From Verrucomicrobiia bacterium (GTDB lineage Bacteria; Verrucomicrobiota; Verrucomicrobiia; Limisphaerales; JADLHS01), in NCBI GenBank assembly GCA_011525685.1, contig WYBW01000009.1, forward strand, positions 1-64,000: 64,000 nucleotides of DNA, read 5' to 3'. Both the position numbers and the translations under genes were made by a program. Under the pieces are notes generated by a model that made no database searches, was not told the origin of the DNA, and saw only the letters and a program-made list of their open reading frames with translations. Shown here in pieces: positions 34,327 to 42,595 of this stretch; position 1 is the stretch's first letter; the number at the start of each line of letters is the position of its first letter.

Positions 34327-34410
34327 CGCCCCTACAGGGCTTGGGGTTTCTGTGTTGACGATGAACCCAAGGCGTTGCCCTGGGCTATTATCTTTCGGGC
34401 TTTCAGCCCT
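34327..34410. repeat. Palindromic repeat TAGCCCAGGGCAACGCC, copy 2 (inverted)
   Basis: The reverse complement reads AGGGCTGAAAGCCCG, TAGCCCAGGGCAACGCCTTG, GTTCATCGTCAA and AGCCCTGTAGGGGCG, the same order as 33158-33239. Together the copies form inverted ends of a 1.25-kb block with the HsdR and HEPN remnants. Confidence 0.8.
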
Positions 34411-34559
34411 TCAGTTTGGCTTCGTGGAAATCAGCGTTCACCCGCCGGGCCGTGCCCCACGCGGCAGGTCAGCATCGCTCGACGGCTCAACTCCTGGCGT
34501 CTCTGCGTCTCCGCGTTGAAAGCCGTTTGAGCGGCTTGGGCATTCGCGATTCAGCGCGG

Positions 34560-35627
34560 TCAGAGCCGATGCGGGCCGCCGGCGGCGAGCATGTGTTGGC
34601 CGAGGCTTTCCACGGCTTCTTCCAGCGCGGGCAGTGAGGACGCGGGCTGGAGTTGGATGCGCAATTCGTCGCAGAGCGGCTGCAGGACGGGTTGCAGGCG
34701 CGAACCGCTGATGAAAATTTTCTCCGGCAGGCTTTTGCCCATCGTCAGCGCCTTGACCAACGTGCGTCCGGCGGCTTCGCCGGGCGTGAGCGCGCCGCTG
34801 GCCACGTCCATGCCGATGACCAGTCCGCGCCGCTTTTCCACCAGCAGGGCGAACCGGCCGAAGCAGGGGCGACCGTCCTCGACGAACGAGCCGCCGGGCA
34901 ACATCGTGCAATCGAATTCGCAGGCGAGGCCCGGCTCGCGCTTGAGGGCGCGGAGTTTTTCCAAGTCCGCGCCGGAAGGTTGAAACGGCTCGAAGCCGGT
35001 GAGCGGCGGCAACAACAGCGGTCGCCAGTCGAGGTCTTTGGGCGTGAGCGGACGGTCGGGCATTGGCACGGGCAGGAAAGGTATTTCCGTCGCGTCGCGG
35101 TCGTCGAAGAGATCGGGGTGCTGCTCGAACAACCTGTAGAACGTCGTGAGGCGCGGCAGGTCGGCGAAAAGTTGGTCGGCCTCGGCCTGGGTGATGTGCC
35201 AGGGATGCCAGCCGGGCGTGGCGGAGCGAAACTGCGGCCAGACCGCGCCCTTGCCGGCGGGCTTGAAGGCGGCGGCCTGGAGCACCGCCAGGTCTTCCTT
35301 CCAAAGCTCGCGCTTGGGCACGAACTCCAGCTTGAGGCAATCCATACCGTCGGCGTTGTTCAAGTCCTCGGGGTCGGACAGCTCGCCGAGCATGGCCAGA
35401 ATCCAGCGCAGGCCGGCGCGACGATAAAACACGGCGGCGAAGACTTCGCCGGCGTTGCCGAGGACGTGGCCGATACGCGTCTCGCCGGTGGCGGGATCAA
35501 CCAGGCCGACGGGGTTGCTGTCGTAGGCGAACGTCCACGGTTTGAGCGCGGCCAGTTCGGCGGCGGCGACGAGCAGGGCGCGCCAGGTTTCGGGGGCGAC
35601 GGGCGGGGGCGGGGCGAGTTTGGGCAT
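34560..35627 (-). CDS. DUF6930/DUF7309-like protein of unknown function
   Basis: 355 residues from the ATG at 35627, which has an ideal AGGAGG 5 bp before it; a longer frame to 35675 lacks this. N-terminal half: PPVAPETWRALLVAAAEL and IGHVLGNAGEVFAAVFYRR. C-terminal half: KREPGLACEFDCTMLPGGSF and PCFGRFALLVEKRRGLVIGM. I associate this two-part layout with the DUF7309/DUF6930 families, without certainty. No catalytic motif is evident, and the function is unknown. It lies between the two thrS halves, 84 bp from the N-terminal half. Confidence 0.6.
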   Translation of the reverse strand: MPKLAPPPPVAPETWRALLVAAAELAALKPWTFAYDSNPVGLVDPATGETRIGHVLGNAGEVFAAVFYRRAGLRWILAMLGELSDPEDLNNADGMDCLKLEFVPKRELWKEDLAVLQAAAFKPAGKGAVWPQFRSATPGWHPWHITQAEADQLFADLPRLTTFYRLFEQHPDLFDDRDATEIPFLPVPMPDRPLTPKDLDWRPLLLPPLTGFEPFQPSGADLEKLRALKREPGLACEFDCTMLPGGSFVEDGRPCFGRFALLVEKRRGLVIGMDVASGALTPGEAAGRTLVKALTMGKSLPEKIFISGSRLQPVLQPLCDELRIQLQPASSLPALEEAVESLGQHMLAAGGPHRL

Positions 35628-35711
35628 CAATTCCTCCTGCGCTCTGGGTTGTTTGGCGGGAACGTTTCTCGTCATTCGGATGTGGTCAGAGGACAGGCGG
35701 GACGCGCTGTC

Positions 35712-36686
35712 CTACTTTATTTTCGCCGCATAATCGGCCAGTTGCTTTTCGAGTTCGGCGATGCGGGCGAGAAGCTTTGCGCGTTGCTCGCGGTGTTCGT
35801 CTATTTCCATCGGCGGGAACATACTGTCCGCGTAATACGGCAGGTGGCCGGAGGTTTTATACATTTTCTCCCGCGCCAGATGCGGCGTGCGGACGCGGAC
35901 GTAGCCGGCGGCGAATTCGGTTTCCTTGGCCAGCTTCTCCAGTTCCTCCACCAGCACCGTGCCCTTGGGCAGCCACAGCGGCATGCCCGGCCCGACAAAC
36001 TCGGTGTCAATCGCGAACAGCCCCATCTCCGCACCAATCTTGCGGTGGTCGCGCTTTTTGGCCTCCTCCTGCATCTTCAGCCACTCGTCGAGCTGGGTCT
36101 TGTTCTTGAAGGCCGTGCCGTAGATGCGCTGGAGCTGCGGGTTGCGCTCGTCGCCCTTGTAGTAGGCGCTGGCTACGCTGGTGAGCTTGAACGCGCCGAT
36201 GTTGCCGGTGCGCATCACGTGCGGTCCGGCGCAGAGGTCAACGAAGTCGCCGTTCTTGTAGTAGGAGATCGGTTCGCCTTCGGGAATCTGGTTGAGCAGA
36301 TCGAGTTTGAACTTCGAGGCGTTGCCGGGGCGTTCGCCCAGTCCGCCGAGCCGTCCGCTCTGCGCGTCGGCAATGGCCTGCTCGCGGGGGACGACAATCT
36401 TTTCAAAGGAATTGTTCGCCTTGATCTCCTTTTTCATCTCGGCCTCGATCTTCTCGAAGTCCTCGGGCGAAATGCGGTGCGAACATTCGAGGTCGTAGTA
36501 AAAGCCATTCTCGACGGGCGGGCCGTAGGCGAATTGCGCGTCCGGCCACAGGCGCAGGATGGCCGTGGCCATGACGTGGGCGCAGGAGTGGCGGATGCGC
36601 TCCAGCTCGGTCATCTTCGCGCGGTCGTCGAGGGTTTTGCGGTCGGGATTCGATTGTGGCGGTGGTTGCTGATTCTCGTTGGGCAT
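35712..36686 (-). CDS. thrS: Threonyl-tRNA synthetase, N-terminal half (separate open reading frame)
   Basis: 324 residues, beginning MPNENQQPPPQSNPDRKTLD, with no TGS domain. The editing domain is present: HSCAHVMA (HxxxH), and DLCAGPHV with the CxxGPH motif that clears mischarged Ser-tRNA(Thr). The start of the catalytic domain follows (GPGMPLWLPKGTVLVEELEK with motif 1, YVRVRTPHL, KTSGHLPYYADSMFPPMEI). It then ends in a 29-residue coiled-coil-like tail, EHREQRAKLLARIAELEKQL and onward to AKIK. Motifs 2 and 3 and the anticodon-binding domain are encoded at 31123-32223. Joining the halves at PMEI gives a 636-residue frame. Alone it cannot aminoacylate. Confidence 0.92.
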   Translation of the reverse strand: MPNENQQPPPQSNPDRKTLDDRAKMTELERIRHSCAHVMATAILRLWPDAQFAYGPPVENGFYYDLECSHRISPEDFEKIEAEMKKEIKANNSFEKIVVPREQAIADAQSGRLGGLGERPGNASKFKLDLLNQIPEGEPISYYKNGDFVDLCAGPHVMRTGNIGAFKLTSVASAYYKGDERNPQLQRIYGTAFKNKTQLDEWLKMQEEAKKRDHRKIGAEMGLFAIDTEFVGPGMPLWLPKGTVLVEELEKLAKETEFAAGYVRVRTPHLAREKMYKTSGHLPYYADSMFPPMEIDEHREQRAKLLARIAELEKQLADYAAKIK

Positions 36687-36703
36687 ACAGGCTTTCTTTG
36701 TTT

Positions 36704-36876
36704 AACGCAAAGGCGCGAAGACGCAAAGGCGCAAAGCTGGAGCGCGGCTGTGGTCGCAGACCCAATCGCAGTCTTGGGAACGGGCGAGCGTGCCGTGGGT
36801 GGTGCTCCGCACACAGTCGCGCTCCCATTCTGAGGTGTTGCGTCTTTGCATCTTCGCGTCTTTGCGTCTCTACGTT
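36704..36876. repeat. MITE-like repeat with inverted GCAAAGACGCGAAG ends
   Basis: AACGCAAAGGCGCGAAGACG at 36704 onward and TTGCGTCTTTGCATCTTCGC ending in TACGTT at 36876 are imperfect inverted ends of ~35 bp. It lies 18 bp before the thrS N-half start, within the leader. The gap 36687-37142 holds this, the hairpin at 36889 and no gene. Confidence 0.65.
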
Positions 36877-36888
36877 TCCTGGTGGAAA

Positions 36889-36919
36889 CAAAAACGCCCC
36901 GGACTTGCGGTCGGAGGCG
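36889..36919 (-). terminator. Hairpin plus T-run upstream of thrS (terminator or attenuator)
   Basis: On the minus strand CGCCTCCGA-CCGCAAG-TCCGGGGCG folds with one mismatch and one wobble and is followed by TTTTTG. It lies ~200 bp upstream of the thrS N-half, in the same direction. It could end an upstream RNA or attenuate thrS. No T-box features could be confirmed by eye. Confidence 0.5.
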
Positions 36920-37142
36920 TGGGCGTCCATCTCGTTCGAGACGAACGCTTAAATCGTCGTGGATGTGTTCCGGGTTTGTTCGCCCATCACGCCGGAAAGG
37001 TAAGGGAGCGCCTCATGGCTGGCAATTGGATTTCGAGGGGATTCCGGTTCGCTTCTAAATTGTAGCGCGGCGAACTCTTGATTCTCACGTCCGGATTTTT
37101 TCCTTGTCTGTCCGCGTGGGTTCGGCGTGAGTGGTGAGGTTC

Positions 37143-38672
37143 ATGCCCTTGCAGCAGCCAGCTTTGAAGGTAAAGCCAGCCGGAATGCTGGCCACGGAGA
37201 GTCCGATGCGCGACCTGGAGGCGATCATCCGGTCGCGCACGCCGTTGATTGCCGTGGAGAGCAACGAGGAACCGCAGATCGTGAGTCTGGTGCGCCAGAT
37301 CGGCGGGCGGCTGCAGATCAAGGCCTATAGCTGGACGGTGACGGAGGGTTTGCGGGCGTTCGACGCGTGCGACCAGCCCCCGCAATCGGTGCTCAAGTCG
37401 CAGGACGTCCTCAACTACATCAAGACCACCGCCAAACATTCGTTGTTCGTGTTGCTGGATTTTCACCCCTACCTGGAGGACGCGCTTCACGTCCGGTATT
37501 TGAAGGACATCGCGCTGACCCAGGCAAAGCATTACTCGACCGTGGTGCTGGTGGGTCACACGGTGCGGGTGCCCGAGGAGTTGCGGCCTTTCACGGCGAG
37601 CTTCCGCCTTCCCTTGCCAACGATCGAGGAACTGCGGGCGATTGTCTTCGAGACGGCCGCCGAGTGGGGCGCCCGGCACGGCCAGCGCGACGTCCAGACC
37701 ACCAACAAGGCGCTCGACCTGCTGGTGCGCAACCTGGCCGGACTCACGGCCACTGACGCGCGCCGGCTCGCCATCAAAGCAATCGCGGATGACGGCGTGA
37801 TCGCCGAGTCGGACATGCCCGAAGTGATGCGGGCCAAATACGAATTACTGGGCCGCGACGCGCCGTTGTCATTTGAGTACGAAACGGCAAAGTTTTCCGA
37901 GATTGGCGGGATGCAGCGTCTGCGGAAGTGGTTGGAAGTGCGGAAGAGTTTTTTTGCCGGCGGGCCGCAGCCGAACCTCGATCCGCCGCGCGGCGTGTTG
38001 TTGCTGGGCGTGCAGGGTTGCGGCAAGAGTCTCGCGGCCAAGGCGGCGGCGGGGATTTACGGTGTGCCGTTGCTGCGGCTGGATTTCGGCGTGCTTTACA
38101 ACAAGTACTATGGCGAGACCGAACGCAATCTCCGCAAGGCGCTGGAAACCGCGGAAGTCATGTCGCCCTGCGTGCTCTGGATGGACGAGATCGAAAAGGG
38201 TCTCTCCACGAGCGATGACGACGACGGCCTGTCGCGGCGCATTCTTGGCGCGCTGCTCACCTGGATGTCGGAGCGGCGCAAACCCGTGTTTGTGGTCGCG
38301 ACGGCCAACGACATCAGCCGCCTGCCGCCGGAGATGGTGCGCAAGGGACGCTTTGACGAGATCTTCTTCGTGGATCTGCCGTCCGCGGCCAACCGGCGAA
38401 ACATCCTGGAGATTCACCTGCGGAAACGCAGCCTGGACCCGGTGCGCTTCGAACTCGATGCGCTGACGGAGGCCACCGAGGGATTTTCCGGATCGGAGAT
38501 CGAGCAGGCCATCGTGTCGGCGATGTACACCGCGCATGCCCAGGGTCGTGAAGTGTCGCAGGAGGATTTGCGGGATGAGGTCCGGCAGACCCGACCGTTG
38601 TCGGTGGTCATGGCCGAACAGGTGGAAGCGTTGCGACAGTGGGCCGCGGATCGCACAGTGCCCTGTGACTAG
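37143..38672 (+). CDS. AAA+ ATPase, Ycf46-like
   Basis: 509 residues from the ATG at 37143; a GTG at 37131 adds 4 residues. An N-terminal regulatory domain of ~240 residues opens with [20 protein letters not shown]. The AAA domain follows: Walker [14 protein letters not shown], Walker [12 protein letters not shown], then sensor-1 [20 protein letters not shown] with the Arg finger in [12 protein letters not shown]. This matches Ycf46-type ATPases of cyanobacteria and many other bacteria, whose substrate is unknown (growth under CO2 limitation in cyanobacteria). No membrane segment is visible. Divergent from thrS. Confidence 0.85.
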   Translation: MPLQQPALKVKPAGMLATESPMRDLEAIIRSRTPLIAVESNEEPQIVSLVRQIGGRLQIKAYSWTVTEGLRAFDACDQPPQSVLKSQDVLNYIKTTAKHSLFVLLDFHPYLEDALHVRYLKDIALTQAKHYSTVVLVGHTVRVPEELRPFTASFRLPLPTIEELRAIVFETAAEWGARHGQRDVQTTNKALDLLVRNLAGLTATDARRLAIKAIADDGVIAESDMPEVMRAKYELLGRDAPLSFEYETAKFSEIGGMQRLRKWLEVRKSFFAGGPQPNLDPPRGVLLLGVQGCGKSLAAKAAAGIYGVPLLRLDFGVLYNKYYGETERNLRKALETAEVMSPCVLWMDEIEKGLSTSDDDDGLSRRILGALLTWMSERRKPVFVVATANDISRLPPEMVRKGRFDEIFFVDLPSAANRRNILEIHLRKRSLDPVRFELDALTEATEGFSGSEIEQAIVSAMYTAHAQGREVSQEDLRDEVRQTRPLSVVMAEQVEALRQWAADRTVPCD

Positions 38673-38747
38673 CCGGGCGGAGAATTCAATCGAAGGAATT
38701 GAAACAAGGGCTTGTGCCGGTGATTCGGCTGCGCTAAAGTTCGCACC

Positions 38748-40913
38748 ATGAAGCCCCGGGCAGTTCGACGCATCCGGTTTGGTGCAGCGGCAGGCGATTT
38801 TCTCAATCGCCGGTCGTGCGGCCTGCTGGTTGCGTTGGCCGTCCTGACAGCGATGCCACTGGCCCAGGGATCGGAGACATCCGCCGTTTCCCAATTTCGC
38901 AAGGAGATTGAGCCGATTTTGATCAGTTACTGCTACGACTGTCACGGCGACGGTCTGGCGCGAGGGAACGTCGCCTTCGACGAATTGAAAACGGATGAGG
39001 CCCTGCTGGATCATGAACTGTGGCTGAAGGTTTTGAAAAACGTGCGGGCCAACATCATGCCGCCGGAGAAGAAGGCCCGTCCGAATGACGAGGAACGCGA
39101 ACGGCTCGAGCAATGGATCAAGGTTTCCGCCTTCGGACTCGACTTGCAGAATCCGGACCCGGGCCGGGTGACCGTGCGGCGGCTAAACCGCGTGGAGTAT
39201 CGCAACACTGTCCGCGACCTGACCGGCGTGGACTTCCGCGTCGAGTTGGAATTTCCACCCGACGACAGCGGGCACGGCTTCGACAACATCGCCGATGTGT
39301 TGACCTTGCCGCCCATGTTGTTGGAAAAGTATTTCGAGGCGGCCAAGAGCATCGTGGCCCGGGCCGTGCCGGACGCGCCGGGCGGGCGGAACTACGAGCG
39401 GTTCTTCGGCAAGGCGCCGGCGGCCACGGCCGAGGCGCGGCGCGCGCATGCCCGGGAAGTGCTGGGGAATTTCGCCCGCCGAGCCTTCCGCCGCCCGGTG
39501 GACGACAAGACCCTCGATCGTCTCACGGCGCTGGCCGAAAGCATTTATTCCCAACCCGGAAAGACTTACGAGGCTGGAGTGTCGCAAGCGATGGTGGCGG
39601 TGCTGGCCTCGCCACGGTTTCTGTTTCGCGAGGAAGGGACAGAGCAGGTTAACAAGCCGAACGAACATCCGCAGGTGGATGAATACGCGCTGGCTTCCCG
39701 GCTGTCCTATTTCCTTTGGTCCACGATGCCTGACGAGGAGTTGTTCCGGCTGGCCGCCGAGGGTTCGCTCCGGAAGAACCTTTCCGCGCAAGTCAAACGG
39801 ATGCTCGCCGACCGGCGCTCCGAGGCGTTGACCCGAAATTTTGCCGGTCAATGGCTGCATACCCGCGACATCGAGAACATCCCCATCGAGGAACGGGCGG
39901 TGCTGGCGCGGGAAGATGGGCCGAATACGGACCGCGAGCGCAATCGCCGGCGATTCCGCGAGTTGCGCGACAAGCCCGAGGAAACCCTGACGCCGGAGGA
40001 AAAGGAGGAGCTGGGAAGACTCCGCGCCGCGTTCCGGACCGCCGGCCAACCGCGCGTCGAGATGACCGGGGAACTCCGCCGGGCGATGCGCCAGGAAACC
40101 GAGAGAACCTTCGAGTACATCCTCAAGGAAGACCGCAGCCTTTTGGAACTGCTGGACAGCGATTACACCTTCCTCAACGAACGGCTGGCGAGGCATTACG
40201 GCATCGAAAATGTCACCGGCAACGAAATGCGCCGCGTCATCCTCCCGGCCGACAGCCCGCGAGGCGGGGTGTTGGGGCAGGGCACAATTCTGGCCGTGAC
40301 CTCGAATCCGACGCGCACTTCGCCCGTCAAACGCGGCGTGTTCATCCTGGAAAACATTCTGGGGCTGCCGCCGCCCCCGCCGCCGCCGGACATTCCGCCG
40401 TTGGAAGACGCGGCCCGGAACACCGGCGGCCGCACGCCAACGTTGCGGGAGGTGCTGGCGGTGCATCGCGAGCAGCCCTTGTGCAGTTCGTGTCACAACC
40501 GCATGGACCCCCTCGGGCTGGCGTTTGAGAATTTCAATGCCATGGGCATGTGGCGCGACCAGGAATACGGACAGCCGATTGACGCCGCCGGCAAACTGGT
40601 CACCGGGGCGGCGTTTTCCAACGTGCGGGAGTTGAAACGGATTCTGGTCACGCAACATCAGCTTGATTTTTACGCCGCCTTGACCGAGAAGCTGATGACT
40701 TACGCACTGGGCAGAGGGGTTGAGTATTACGACGTTGAGACGGTGGACCAGATCGTGGCCCGGATGGTGAAAGCCGATGGCCGGCCATCCGCCTTGTTGA
40801 TGGGCATCGTCGAGTCCGCGCCGTTTCAGAAAACCAGAAACTTGAACGCGCCAAAAACCGCCGAAACCCCCCGGCCTGTCCAACAGCGGGCCCAAGCCAG
40901 AACCACGCCATGA
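38748..40913 (+). CDS. DUF1587/1592/1588/1585 cytochrome-like exported protein
   Basis: 721 residues. A signal sequence is near residues 22-41 (CGLLVALAVLTAMPLAQGSE). The heme-binding-like CYDCHG is at 62-67, a type found in Planctomycete PSCyt1 domains. Then come DUF1587 (RRLNRVEYRNTVRDLTGVDF), DUF1595 and DUF1592 (ASRLSYFLWSTMPDEELFRL), DUF1588 (QPLCSSCHNRMDPLGLAFEN) and DUF1585 at the end (MTYALGRGVEYYD). Such proteins are abundant in Planctomycetota and Verrucomicrobiota and are exported. They are thought to take part in breakdown of polysaccharides, but no reaction is established. The stop overlaps the start of the DUF1552 gene (ATGA). Confidence 0.93.
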   Translation: MKPRAVRRIRFGAAAGDFLNRRSCGLLVALAVLTAMPLAQGSETSAVSQFRKEIEPILISYCYDCHGDGLARGNVAFDELKTDEALLDHELWLKVLKNVRANIMPPEKKARPNDEERERLEQWIKVSAFGLDLQNPDPGRVTVRRLNRVEYRNTVRDLTGVDFRVELEFPPDDSGHGFDNIADVLTLPPMLLEKYFEAAKSIVARAVPDAPGGRNYERFFGKAPAATAEARRAHAREVLGNFARRAFRRPVDDKTLDRLTALAESIYSQPGKTYEAGVSQAMVAVLASPRFLFREEGTEQVNKPNEHPQVDEYALASRLSYFLWSTMPDEELFRLAAEGSLRKNLSAQVKRMLADRRSEALTRNFAGQWLHTRDIENIPIEERAVLAREDGPNTDRERNRRRFRELRDKPEETLTPEEKEELGRLRAAFRTAGQPRVEMTGELRRAMRQETERTFEYILKEDRSLLELLDSDYTFLNERLARHYGIENVTGNEMRRVILPADSPRGGVLGQGTILAVTSNPTRTSPVKRGVFILENILGLPPPPPPPDIPPLEDAARNTGGRTPTLREVLAVHREQPLCSSCHNRMDPLGLAFENFNAMGMWRDQEYGQPIDAAGKLVTGAAFSNVRELKRILVTQHQLDFYAALTEKLMTYALGRGVEYYDVETVDQIVARMVKADGRPSALLMGIVESAPFQKTRNLNAPKTAETPRPVQQRAQARTTP

Positions 40914-42307
40914 AAACAAAACACCTCCCCACCGAAGTCCTCGCCGCCCAGCGCGCCGCCAGTTTCAGCCGTCGGAACTTCCTGCGGGGCTTGGGCGCCT
41001 GTGTGGCGCTGCCGGCCTTCGAGTCGCTGCTCCCGCTCAAGTCGCTGGCCGCCGCCGGTGGTCAGATGGGCGTCACGCCGACGGGTGCGCCCCTGCGCGC
41101 AGCCTTCGTTTACATCCCGAACGGGACCATCCCCGAGGCCTGGTGGCCAAAGACCGAGGGCGCCGATTTTGAACTGAGCCGCACGTTGCAGCCGCTCGAG
41201 TCCTGCAAATCGCAGATCCAGGTGCTCGGCGGGTTGGATCACCGGAACGCCACCGCCGGCCCGGATGGCGCGGGCGACCATGCCCGGGCCAATGGCACCT
41301 TCCTCACCGGTGTGCGCATGAAGAAGAGCGCCACCGACATTCGCGCCGGCATTTCGATTGACCAGGTCATCGCCCGGGAGATCGGGCATCTGACCCGGTT
41401 TCCGTCGCTGGAACTTTCGTGCGAGAAGGAACGACGTTCCGGGGCCTGCGATTCAGGCTATTCCTGCGCCTATCAATTCAACCTGGCCTGGAGTTCGGCG
41501 ACCACGCCCATGACGCCGGAGGCCAATCCGCGTCTCGTGTTCGAGCGGCTGTTCGGCGCCGGCGCCCCCGGCGAACGGGCTGAGAACCTCCGGCGCCGGC
41601 AGCAGGAACAGCGATCCATCCTGGACTTCGTTCTCGAAGACGCGCGCAGCATGCAACAGCGGCTTCCCTCGGGCGACAAGGCCAAGCTGGATCAATACCT
41701 CACCGGCGTGCGTGACATCGAAACGCGCATCGAGAAGGCCGAACGCTTCGGCAAGGTCGAGGACCCCGGTGTGGAGACTCCCGAGGGCATTCCCGCCAGT
41801 TACGCCGAGCACATGCAGCTCTTGTTCGACATGCTGGTGCTAGCGTTTCAGACGGATTCCACCCGCGTCGCCACCTTCCTGCTCGCCCACGACGGCAGCA
41901 ACAAGTCGTTTGCGGACATCGGCGTGCCGGAAGGGCATCATGACCTGTCGCACCACATGGAGGACGCCGAGAAAATCCGGAAGCTCGAGCAGATTGATCT
42001 GTGGTACGCCAGGCAGTTTGCGAAGTTCCTCGAGAAGCTGCAGAGCACGAAGGATGTGGACGGCAACTCGCTCCTGCACAACTCGATGATCGTTTATGGC
42101 GGCGGCAATGCCGACGGCAACCGTCACACGCACCACAACCTGCCCATCATCCTGGCCGGCGCGGGCGGCGGCGCGTTGACGCCGGGCCGCTACGTCAAGC
42201 ACGGGGCCAAGCCCGCGAGCAACCTCTTCCTCTGCATGGCCGATCGCATGGGGGTGAAGGGATTGGAGCGCTTTGGTGATTCGACCGGGCGGCTGGGGAA
42301 TGTTTGA
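40910..42307 (+). CDS. DUF1552 protein, Tat-exported
   Basis: 465 residues. A twin-arginine signal SRRNFLRG is at 20-27, so the protein folds before export, probably with a cofactor. Typical DUF1552 segments are NGTIPEAWWPKTEGADFELS, QVLGGLDHRNATAGPDGAGD followed by HARANGTFLTG, HDGSNKSFADIGVPEGHHDL, and LHNSMIVYGGGNADGNRHTH. It looks related to the alkaline-phosphatase-like DUF1501 group in its metal-site His residues. It is translated from the ATGA overlap with the DUF1592 gene, so the two form an exported pair. Confidence 0.93.
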   Translation: MKTKHLPTEVLAAQRAASFSRRNFLRGLGACVALPAFESLLPLKSLAAAGGQMGVTPTGAPLRAAFVYIPNGTIPEAWWPKTEGADFELSRTLQPLESCKSQIQVLGGLDHRNATAGPDGAGDHARANGTFLTGVRMKKSATDIRAGISIDQVIAREIGHLTRFPSLELSCEKERRSGACDSGYSCAYQFNLAWSSATTPMTPEANPRLVFERLFGAGAPGERAENLRRRQQEQRSILDFVLEDARSMQQRLPSGDKAKLDQYLTGVRDIETRIEKAERFGKVEDPGVETPEGIPASYAEHMQLLFDMLVLAFQTDSTRVATFLLAHDGSNKSFADIGVPEGHHDLSHHMEDAEKIRKLEQIDLWYARQFAKFLEKLQSTKDVDGNSLLHNSMIVYGGGNADGNRHTHHNLPIILAGAGGGALTPGRYVKHGAKPASNLFLCMADRMGVKGLERFGDSTGRLGNV

Positions 42308-42595
42308 CGCCGGTTTGACGCGCCTCCACGGCGGGTTGCAAATCTGTGAAAGAAAGGTCGCTCGCAGATTGAACACGAGGTGGCGGGAGTCATCCGCCGA
42401 ATCGTCTTGACCCAACCGGCTCATACTTTTGCGGCCGTCTCTGGCAGTCAACGAGCCAAAGCCCGGATGCATCGTTGCAAATGCTTTCGGCACCCAAATT
42501 AGCGCCGGGTTTGCTGAGACTGTCGCAGTCCTCCCGGAACCACGCTGAAACATTTTTCCTCCCGCCGGCGTCTTTCCCTGTCGTATGATGCACGC

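Noticed and set aside
34653..36833. 726-residue plus-strand open frame
   Set aside because: It is the antisense of the DUF6930-like gene and the thrS N-half; its composition is that of a high-GC shadow frame and it has no domain, while the minus strand encodes clear protein motifs.
36930..37050. Possible small RNA (SRP-like CCGGAAAGG segment) upstream of thrS
   Set aside because: The segment near 36990-37010 has a GGAA loop but lacks the flanking bases expected of the SRP RNA helix; too weak to call.
39183..40919. 578-residue minus-strand frame opposite the DUF1592 gene
   Set aside because: Shadow of a clear DUF1587/1592/1588 protein.
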